33,217 nt of DNA from an uncultured Lentisphaerota bacterium (lineage in GTDB: Bacteria; Verrucomicrobiota; Lentisphaeria; Oligosphaerales; CAITYL01): assembly GCA_903896595.1 (NCBI GenBank), contig CAITYL010000224.1, positions 1 to 33,217 on the forward strand, read 5' to 3'. The notes beneath the pieces are model-generated. The model made no database searches. It saw only the letters and a list, made by a program, of their open reading frames with translations, and had not been told where the DNA came from. Both the position numbers and the translations under genes were made by a program. Shown here in pieces: positions 6,769 through 13,476 of the stretch. Every line of letters begins with the position of its first letter. Position 1 is the stretch's first letter.

Positions 6769-9435
6769 TTACGGGTTCCAGCGGGCGTGGTGCTTGGTGA
6801 TCGCGACAGCAAGTTGGTCGGCGAGGCCCCGCCCCTGTTCATCCGTCTTGCGCAACCAGACAAACAGGCATTTGCCCTTGCTCGCATCTTCCCACCGTTC
6901 GCCGATCATGCGTTTTTCCTGGTCGTGAAACTCAAGATGGGCGCCTTTATACTCCGCCACCATCACCCGTCCGTCGAGCAATTCCGCGACAAAGTCCGGA
7001 TAAAACTCGCCTGCCGCGGTGGGCAGATGAAACGAAAACAGCGGCTGGGACGCGATGTTCCGCACCCAATGGCGCACCTCTTTGCACCGGTCAATAGCTA
7101 ACGCCGCCTCCAGTTCCTCCTTGCTGTCGAAGGCAGCAATCACCGAGTAATAATGTTTCATCAACTCATAGGGGTGCTGGCCGTAGTGTGCCTTGGCCGG
7201 GTACTGGTTAGGGTTAAAGGCAAAGCAAAACCGGTCACGGGTGTCATCGATGGCCAGGCCGCTCATGGTTAGTTTGATGAACCCTTGCTTCAGTGCGTCG
7301 GCCCGATGCCGGTCGATGGCCTGACCGATGGCCTCCACCAGCCGGAAGCGGTCACGGAAGAGCGTTTCCAGCTTGACGTGGCGCGTGTCCATGAGCCAAT
7401 CCAAAGTGCGCTGGACATACTTCAATCGCACTTCCGGCCGCTGGTCGCGCCAACTGTCATGCCGCTGCAATTCATCCGCGATTTGGCGGATCACATCGCG
7501 CACCGAAAACGCCACCGGCTCGTCCTGATAAGGCAGCCCCGGCTGGCTTCCAAGGTGGCGGATGGTCAACTGATCCTGGTCCACGTCGATCTGATCCACT
7601 TCCGTATCCCGGATTCCTGGCAGGTCGACTTCGGAGAGTGACACATCACAGGCCAGCAAGTCCCATTCCGTCGTTTCGCGGACCATGTTCTGATTCAAAA
7701 GCAACAATTCGCCATGCGATGTGACGCACGGCAGCGGAATCCGCGCAAACGGTTCCGGCCTGGCAAATTCCAGCGTGATCGGCGGCGACTGGGTCGCCTT
7801 GCGGTAGGCAGCCAACGTCACCCGGATCCCCACCCGCTTCTCGGCGGGCACGGCGGTAACCAGCGTTTCTTCGCCTTCCGGCGAGACATCACCGCTCAGC
7901 TTTAGCGTCACGCCACCGTCAGGATTGGGTAGAAAGGCAACCTTGTCCGCATCCTCCGGCGACAGTCCTGGCAAGGCCGGCACCGCGTCCAGTTGCCATT
8001 CCAGACTAGGCGGCTGTTCCGGCTCAATCAGGTTCTGCTGATAAACGAAGGACTGCGCCTCCATCTTGTCAAAGCCCATGCTCACCAGGCGCTCCCGCAA
8101 CTGCGCCACCGCGTTTGGCCAACTGTCGCGGCTGACATGCGCGTAGGCCATGTTCAGTTCCCACGCATGCCGTTCCCTGGCGTAAGGCATGCGCAAGACC
8201 CGTCCTAAAAATTGCTCCACCGCCCGTGGCGAATGCACATTGGCCACCGAGCAGAACACATACGCAAAAGGACAGTCCCATCCCTCCTTTAAGGCGTCCA
8301 CTGTGACGACCACGGTCACCGGACAGCTCCGCGCCAACAGGTTTACCTCGCTCAGCTCCTTCCGGGAGCCCGTCACCACCGCGATTTCCTTCGGTTCGAC
8401 CTTCTCCACATCCAAGAGATAGCGCTGCAGCGCGTCCACCGTCAGTTGCTGGTTCTTATCTTCCGCCTGCAACAGCACAATCGGGCGGAGGTAATCCGGT
8501 TCGTCTTTGGCCAGCCGTGCCAACTGTTTTCGCCGCATCAGGGCGTCATGGACCGCCTCTTCCCAGCGCTGGTGTGAGGTCAACATGATCGGCAGTTTGA
8601 TCATGCTCTCCGCCTTCAACACCGATGCGGAGACCGCAAACAAGATGTTGCTGTTCTTGGCCGGCGTCGCCGTGAACTCGACCACGCATGAGGGGCGGAT
8701 ACGTTCCAGCACCTCGTAGCTCAAATCCGAACTCGCGTTGTGCGCCTCATCGACAATCACCAGCGGCCGGTGCAACGCCAGCAGGTTCATGAACGAAAAT
8801 TTGATTTTTCCCTTGCGGTCTTGATCCGTCGCCAGCTCCAAGCCCGGCTCCGCTGGGGAGACGGTGCTGAAATGCCCTTCCAACTCCTCATGATGCGCGT
8901 AAACCTTCCGCTTTTCCGTTTCCGAGATGCGCGGAGTCGCCAGCGTCCCCACCACGATGCAGGTCCGGGTCGCCAAGTCATGCGGCCGCAGTTCCGTGAA
9001 GTCCGTGATGTCCTTCACCAGCAGATTGCTCCCGTGCGCCGCCTCCAGCGCGGCCCGGTTCGGGTGCCCCGGCGTTTCCAGCGTCTTCAGCGTCTGCTCC
9101 CGAATCGTGTTCGTCGGCGTCAGCCACAGAACCAGGGAATTCTTCCGCCCTGGATGCAGCGCATGAGCGCAGGTTCCGATGGCGCAGGCCGCGAGATAGG
9201 TCTTGCCGCCGCCAGTCGGCAGGCGGATGCAGACAGTGGGAATTTTGGCCAGTTCCGGGTAACGTTCCTTCGTGTCGGGGTTCGCGGCAAACTGGTAAGG
9301 AGCGGGATTCGCCACCCCCTGCGCTTGCAGCGCCCACTTGAACGCAGATTCCGGATCTGGACGCTTGCGGTACTCCGTGAGGCATTGCTCAAGGGCTGCC
9401 AAGGCTTCCAACTGGTACGGTTTGGGCTCAAACAT
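6769..9435 (-). CDS. Type III restriction enzyme Res-like helicase-nuclease
   Basis: An 888-residue superfamily 2 helicase of the type III restriction (Res) type. Motifs in order: Walker A LPTGGGKT (residues 72-79), DEAH (229-232), TATP (255-258), EGWDCP (384-389) and QFLGRVLR (408-415). Near the C-terminus, YPDFVAELL followed by VAEYKG (Asp814, Glu828, Lys830) fits a PD-(D/E)xK nuclease core. In type III systems Res uses ATP and needs Mod to bind DNA; a Mod-like gene lies three genes upstream on the same strand. The start at 9435 has AAGAGGT about 6 nt upstream. It is the last gene of the operon, 9 nt after the 55-residue gene. Gene order mod-then-res is usual, but the two inserted small genes are not. 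Confidence 0.88.
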   Translation of the reverse strand: MFEPKPYQLEALAALEQCLTEYRKRPDPESAFKWALQAQGVANPAPYQFAANPDTKERYPELAKIPTVCIRLPTGGGKTYLAACAIGTCAHALHPGRKNSLVLWLTPTNTIREQTLKTLETPGHPNRAALEAAHGSNLLVKDITDFTELRPHDLATRTCIVVGTLATPRISETEKRKVYAHHEELEGHFSTVSPAEPGLELATDQDRKGKIKFSFMNLLALHRPLVIVDEAHNASSDLSYEVLERIRPSCVVEFTATPAKNSNILFAVSASVLKAESMIKLPIMLTSHQRWEEAVHDALMRRKQLARLAKDEPDYLRPIVLLQAEDKNQQLTVDALQRYLLDVEKVEPKEIAVVTGSRKELSEVNLLARSCPVTVVVTVDALKEGWDCPFAYVFCSVANVHSPRAVEQFLGRVLRMPYARERHAWELNMAYAHVSRDSWPNAVAQLRERLVSMGFDKMEAQSFVYQQNLIEPEQPPSLEWQLDAVPALPGLSPEDADKVAFLPNPDGGVTLKLSGDVSPEGEETLVTAVPAEKRVGIRVTLAAYRKATQSPPITLEFARPEPFARIPLPCVTSHGELLLLNQNMVRETTEWDLLACDVSLSEVDLPGIRDTEVDQIDVDQDQLTIRHLGSQPGLPYQDEPVAFSVRDVIRQIADELQRHDSWRDQRPEVRLKYVQRTLDWLMDTRHVKLETLFRDRFRLVEAIGQAIDRHRADALKQGFIKLTMSGLAIDDTRDRFCFAFNPNQYPAKAHYGQHPYELMKHYYSVIAAFDSKEELEAALAIDRCKEVRHWVRNIASQPLFSFHLPTAAGEFYPDFVAELLDGRVMVAEYKGAHLEFHDQEKRMIGERWEDASKGKCLFVWLRKTDEQGRGLADQLAVAITKHHARWNP

Positions 9436-9444
9436 GGCGACCTC

Positions 9445-9612
9445 TTAACGGGTATTTTTCACAGCGGCCACCGCCGGCGGCTTGATCCGCTGCACGCGCC
9501 CATCTTTCCAAACGGGCACCGTGCGTCCCGCCTTCCGCCGTTCCTCCATGACTTTGGCCACAGCCGTTTCCAGCGCCGCCGTGGCTTGCTTGGTGAAATC
9601 ACGCTTGGTCAT
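9445..9612 (-). CDS. 55-residue putative antitoxin partner of the zeta-like kinase
   Basis: A 55-residue protein (MTKRDFTKQATAALETAVAK...). The start is supported by a strong AGGAGG at 9619-9624, six nt before the ATG and inside the end of the upstream zeta-like gene, which it overlaps by 14 nt. The body is a charged helix followed by VPVWKDGRVQRIKP. As I recall, small proteins with this helix-plus-KDGRV pattern commonly follow zeta-toxin-like kinases, which suggests an antitoxin or accessory partner. No named domain was recognised, and the antitoxin role is inferred only from size and position. It ends 9 nt before the Res-like gene. Confidence 0.75.
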   Translation of the reverse strand: MTKRDFTKQATAALETAVAKVMEERRKAGRTVPVWKDGRVQRIKPPAVAAVKNTR

Positions 9613-10213
9613 GCGCCGCCTCCTGAAGGACGTGTCGGTAAATCTTGGGATTGCTGATCGTCCGCTGGCCATTGCGTTCGACAAACACCAGCTTGGGAAC
9701 GGCAGCGGAATTATCGTAAAAATAAAGGGTGGCCAACAACGGCAGATACCTCCCAAACAAATTCCGCACCACCCGTGGAAAGCGCCGTCGCACATCGGCC
9801 TCGGGAACATCATGCCCGCCGTCCCGCACCCGGTCGGCAATCCGATCAAGGGACAGTTCCAGAGTCGGCAGCCACAGGAAAAACATGTGCAGTTCATACC
9901 CGCCGCGTTCTTTCAAACGCCGCAATAGCGGCTGGTAGCTGAGCCCGGAAAGCGTGGTCTCCATGGCAAAGTCACTCCCCGCCGCCGACAATTCCCGAAT
10001 CCGCTCCAGCACCAACCGCCCGGCGCGGGCCGCCGCCCGCTCGGGCGAAAACGGGGACAACCCCTTGGCGATCAGGTCGGGGTTCACAAACTCCAGGCAG
10101 CGCACCTGGTGCGGCAGGAACTCCGTCGCAAACGTGGTCTTGCCCGACCCGTTCGGCCCGGCAATGATGTAACAGCAGGGAGGTTGTTTCAATGCCTTCT
10201 TCATGGCGATCAT
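9599..10213 (-). CDS. Zeta-toxin-like P-loop kinase
   Basis: A 204-residue P-loop kinase related to zeta toxin. The Walker A motif GPNGSGKT is at residues 19-26. NPDLIAKGLSPFSPE, METTLSG and the arginine-rich lid region RIADRVRDGGHDVPEADVRRR follow the family pattern. Classical zeta toxins phosphorylate UDP-N-acetylglucosamine; the substrate of this chromosomal subfamily is not known to me. The ATG at 10213 overlaps the methyltransferase stop as ATGA, implying translational coupling; an in-frame ATG at 10204 is an alternative. It sits between mod and res, with a 55-residue gene overlapping its 3' end. No epsilon-type antitoxin was recognised. Confidence 0.82.
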   Translation of the reverse strand: MIAMKKALKQPPCCYIIAGPNGSGKTTFATEFLPHQVRCLEFVNPDLIAKGLSPFSPERAAARAGRLVLERIRELSAAGSDFAMETTLSGLSYQPLLRRLKERGGYELHMFFLWLPTLELSLDRIADRVRDGGHDVPEADVRRRFPRVVRNLFGRYLPLLATLYFYDNSAAVPKLVFVERNGQRTISNPKIYRHVLQEAAHDQA

Positions 10214-11718
10214 TCACCCCGGATGTCGTACGGGATTTGCTTGAAGATGACTCCCGCCTCGCGCCGGGTCTCCGGGGGCATGCGCGAGCATTCGCCGTAA
10301 ACAATTTTCGGGCCGTCGTGCGGCGGCAGCTCGCGCAGCAGCCGCGACGTCAGCACATTGCCGCCCTGGGGCCGCCGGTCCCCCAAAATGCCATTGTAGA
10401 GCAGGTACACCGCTTTCCCATTAAAGACGCCCAGCAGCGGAGAACCGGCCACCCCCGCCAATGGCGTGTGCGTCTCGCTGAACCACACATGCGCCGCCAG
10501 TTCGGGAAACTTGATCGCTTTGCAGATGGCCCCGTCCTCATCAAAGATCGCCGGCCCGAGGCGGTAGAACCGGAAACCGCCGCCCCCCTTCCAGCCGACC
10601 GCCTCGGAAATGCCGCCCGCTTCCCCCTCAACCACCTTGCGCAGGCGCGGCGCGCAGTGGGTGACCGCGTGCTCACCCATCTCGATCCCAATGAACCGCC
10701 GCCCCATTTTCAGCGCCACCGCCGCCGTCGTCCCCGAACCGAGAAACGAATCCAATACTAGGTCGCCGGGGTTGGTGCTAATCTGGACAATGTGGCGGAT
10801 GAGAGACTCTGGCTTTGGCGTACCAAAAGGCGTGTCACTCGAAAAGAGCGACAAAACCTCCTTTTTGGCGTCTTCCGTATCGCCTACATCTGCGGCCAAC
10901 CAAAGGCTCATCGGCACGAGGCCTTTTTCATTGCCGGCAAATAATTTTACTCGCGGACGCCCTTCTCCCCCTTTGGGAAAATAAATCATATTTTCGGATT
11001 GAAGCCGTTTGAACTCCGGCTCTGTGGCGCCCCAACATCTTCCCCGAGGAGGAGTCAATATTGATCCGCTAGGAGTAACGACATCGTACATCTGATTGGG
11101 TCTATAGCCCTGAGCCGAAAAGGGAATTGAGCGCCATGGACCTCGCGAATCATTGTCAGGATTGGAAAAACCAGCGGTGTTCGACGGCAAAAGATTGCGA
11201 TATTCTTTCCAGTTTTTAGCTTCGGTTTTCCCATACAGCAAAATAGTATCATGCACGGAGCCAATAGCCGCCCTGTTTTCTCGCGATGTTCTTTTCTGCC
11301 AGATTATTTCAGAAATAAAATTCTTTCGCCCAAAAACCTCATCCATGATCACCTTGAGGTAATGGCATTCGGTATCGTCAATGGAGACCCAGATGGAGCC
11401 GTCCTCGGCGAGGAGGTCGCGGAGGAGGACGAGCCGGGGGAACATCAGCGAGAGCCAGGTCGAGTGCTCGACATTGTCGTCGTAGTGCTCGAAAGCACTG
11501 CCAGTGTTGTACGGGGGGTCGATGTAGATGCACTTGACGCGCCCCGCGTAGAAGGGAAGCAGTGCCTTGAGCGTGTCCAGGTTGTCGCCCTGGATCAGCA
11601 AATTCTCCGCCGCCGGGTCGCCGCATCCCAAATCCGGCACGGCCTGAAAAATCCGGCCCGGCACCTTGGCCGCCGCCGTCACCGCCGATTTTCGGTTCAA
11701 CCAGTCCAACGTGGGCAT
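10210..11718 (-). CDS. Type III-like adenine-specific DNA methyltransferase (Mod)
   Basis: A 502-residue DNA methyltransferase of the beta class (motif IV before motif I), as in type III Mod subunits. The catalytic motif DPPYNTG is at residues 67-73 and the SAM-binding motif FLGSG at 325-329. GRRFIGIEM follows as expected. Between them, residues about 134-315 (10773-11319) form the target-recognition region, and there the DNA is visibly more AT-rich than the flanks. The start at 11718 has AAGG 7 nt upstream and lies 9 nt after the DUF3037 gene. It would modify adenine and, with the Res-like gene downstream, form a restriction-modification pair. A C-terminal domain after about residue 350 is not recognised. 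Confidence 0.9.
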   Translation of the reverse strand: MPTLDWLNRKSAVTAAAKVPGRIFQAVPDLGCGDPAAENLLIQGDNLDTLKALLPFYAGRVKCIYIDPPYNTGSAFEHYDDNVEHSTWLSLMFPRLVLLRDLLAEDGSIWVSIDDTECHYLKVIMDEVFGRKNFISEIIWQKRTSRENRAAIGSVHDTILLYGKTEAKNWKEYRNLLPSNTAGFSNPDNDSRGPWRSIPFSAQGYRPNQMYDVVTPSGSILTPPRGRCWGATEPEFKRLQSENMIYFPKGGEGRPRVKLFAGNEKGLVPMSLWLAADVGDTEDAKKEVLSLFSSDTPFGTPKPESLIRHIVQISTNPGDLVLDSFLGSGTTAAVALKMGRRFIGIEMGEHAVTHCAPRLRKVVEGEAGGISEAVGWKGGGGFRFYRLGPAIFDEDGAICKAIKFPELAAHVWFSETHTPLAGVAGSPLLGVFNGKAVYLLYNGILGDRRPQGGNVLTSRLLRELPPHDGPKIVYGECSRMPPETRREAGVIFKQIPYDIRGE

Positions 11719-11727
11719 GAGGCAACC

Positions 11728-12579
11728 TTATCCCACCCTGGCGGCGTTGATAATTTCGTCCGTGGCGTTGAAGTCAATCAGCCTCAGATTGGGGATCTCC
11801 CGGAGCATCTGACAAACTTCATTGGCTGCCGTTGCCCGCCGTCCTTCGGTATCAGCCGGACAATCAACGGCCAAAATGAGTTGCTCTGGTGCCAGGCCGA
11901 ATTTATGGAGCCGGGCCAGACGGAGTTGCCATTCACCCCCATGATTATAGATGTCCGTTGAATCCGATTTATTCAGGTTAAGCGGTTTCATGGCTTTTAC
12001 CGGCTTGTCGTTTCGTGAATAAATGAACGGGAAACCGACATGATAATCGTCGTTGCCAATCTTGCCCGGCTTGTAGTAAGTGTAAAGGGCGGCACGGACC
12101 AAGTCTTGTTGCAGGCGTTTTTGCATCTGGCGCTCGTGATACTCCTTGTCCTGGGCAAACTGGCGTTGCACATTGTCGGCAAACAGCTTTCCCAGCACCT
12201 GTTCCGGCGTGACTCCCGCGGCCACCATGCCGGTGCGCGGGTTGCTGAACCGGATCAAACCCTCGCGCGGACGGGTAAAGGTGGCGTAATACTCCATGCC
12301 GAATCCCACCTCAAAGCGAAACACTCGAGTGCCGTCCTGGCGAAACAGCTTCTTGAAGTGATCCGCTTCCGCTGTGAACGAGGCAAGTGCCGCTTGGAGC
12401 AAGTGCCGTTCCAACTCCGGAAAGAAATCGGTGGCCCGCTTGCTCTTGTGGGTCTCAAGCATGAAGTCAAAAAAACCAATTTGTGGGCAGAAAAGGATGA
12501 CGCCAATATTGACAAATTCACCCGTTTCTGGATACGGTAGGAACCGCACCACATGGTAGTTATAAACCATCGTGTTCAT
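11728..12579 (-). CDS. DUF3037 domain protein
   Basis: A 283-residue protein whose N-terminus (YNYHVVRFLPYPETGEFVNIGVILFCP) matches the DUF3037 family, of unknown function. The ATG at 12579 overlaps the stop of the HipA-like gene as ATGA, indicating translational coupling; the upstream in-frame Met at 12597 lies inside that gene and is less likely. The rest of the protein is mixed and charged, without a recognised domain, membrane segment or signal peptide. I recall DUF3037 genes next to HipA-family kinase genes in other genomes, which would make this the kinase's partner, perhaps an antitoxin or regulator. That pairing could not be checked here. Confidence 0.82.
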   Translation of the reverse strand: MNTMVYNYHVVRFLPYPETGEFVNIGVILFCPQIGFFDFMLETHKSKRATDFFPELERHLLQAALASFTAEADHFKKLFRQDGTRVFRFEVGFGMEYYATFTRPREGLIRFSNPRTGMVAAGVTPEQVLGKLFADNVQRQFAQDKEYHERQMQKRLQQDLVRAALYTYYKPGKIGNDDYHVGFPFIYSRNDKPVKAMKPLNLNKSDSTDIYNHGGEWQLRLARLHKFGLAPEQLILAVDCPADTEGRRATAANEVCQMLREIPNLRLIDFNATDEIINAARVG

Positions 12580-13331
12580 ATCGCCAACCCTCGCCAAAAT
12601 GTATCACGCGCCACTAGGGGACGCTCCAAAATCTGCCTAACCTCGTCCAATCTCAAGTCGACACCAATTGTCTGCTCCGCATCAAGGTAATACCATTCTG
12701 GAGGAATGCGCTTCAGCAGGTCGGGCAATGCCGCAAGTCCGGCGGCCATTTGTTGCTCGGCTTCTGCCCTAAAGACTGGGTCAGACAAGAACTTTCGTGC
12801 CGAATCAAGGGTGCCGAAGGCATGCTGTCCGAGCAAATTTATATCTAGGACGGTATTATCAAACGCCAGGTTGTGGTCAAACACCCAAAGTTTCTTTCCC
12901 TCCGGCTGCCAAAGCAGGTTGGAATTGCCACCATCTCCACTCATCTTGCGGTCATCATTTCGTATCCAAAGGTCAAATAGTAAAATTTTCGCGGCCAATT
13001 CCGGCGAAACCCGATCTCGGTGGGTCGGGCCAAACTCCATGACATCCTTAACAATACACGAACCAAACACCATGCCCACATCCAAGTTCCGTACATCGGG
13101 GACATTTGAATATTGGATTAACTCTTTGGGCACTTCAAGGAGCTGAAACTCTGGTACTGGCAAACCAAAATATTCACGTCCAAGGGTACCCGCCACAAAT
13201 TCAGCGCAAAGGCCACGCTGGGTGGCGTTTCTCCCCTTGACATAATAGCGACGGCCATCGTCCGCCCCGCAGAGAAATGGCTCGGTCTTTCCTTGGACCG
13301 AACGTTCCAAAATTTCGTTAATAACAGGCAT
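12576..13331 (-). CDS. HipA-like protein kinase
   Basis: A 251-residue HipA-family kinase. Lys32 in RYYVKGRN is the likely ATP-binding lysine. RNDDRKMSGDGGNSNLL holds the catalytic Asp126/Asp127 and Asn138, and VFDHNLAFD supplies the metal-binding Asp152. It is shorter than classical HipA (about 440 residues) and lacks the N-terminal subdomain. No HipB-like helix-turn-helix gene is adjacent; the coupled partner is the DUF3037 protein. HipA phosphorylates an aminoacyl-tRNA synthetase in E. coli, but this protein's target is unknown. It is first in the six-gene defence-type operon. Its base composition is visibly lower in GC than the flanking hyp genes, suggesting transfer. Confidence 0.82.
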   Translation of the reverse strand: MPVINEILERSVQGKTEPFLCGADDGRRYYVKGRNATQRGLCAEFVAGTLGREYFGLPVPEFQLLEVPKELIQYSNVPDVRNLDVGMVFGSCIVKDVMEFGPTHRDRVSPELAAKILLFDLWIRNDDRKMSGDGGNSNLLWQPEGKKLWVFDHNLAFDNTVLDINLLGQHAFGTLDSARKFLSDPVFRAEAEQQMAAGLAALPDLLKRIPPEWYYLDAEQTIGVDLRLDEVRQILERPLVARDTFWRGLAI

Positions 13332-13372
13332 TGCAAACGCTCTCTACCCGGATACAAGATTACGACCCGTGT

Positions 13373-13378
13373 AGTATA
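13373..13378 (-). promoter_or_regulatory. Possible -10 element for the defence-type operon
   Basis: On the minus strand TATACT lies 42 bp before the start codon of the HipA-like gene, a suitable place for a promoter of the six-gene operon. No convincing -35 hexamer is at the normal spacing. Confidence 0.3.
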
Positions 13379-13425
13379 GCGTCTCCAAGCGCCACCAACG
13401 GGCATCCAATTACCGTATGGCGCGA

Positions 13426-13434
13426 ACGCCTAGA
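13426..13434. repeat. 9-bp word ACGCCTAGA, right edge of the defence-type block
   Basis: Second copy of the word found at 6706-6714, in the same orientation, 42 bp from the hypF stop. Removal of everything between the two copies would bring hypF and hypC to within about 115 bp of each other, as in an ordinary hyp cluster. The match is short and may be chance. Confidence 0.35.
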
Positions 13435-13476
13435 GACCACACACACGATCCATTGCCCATTCAGGGCGCCAATCCT

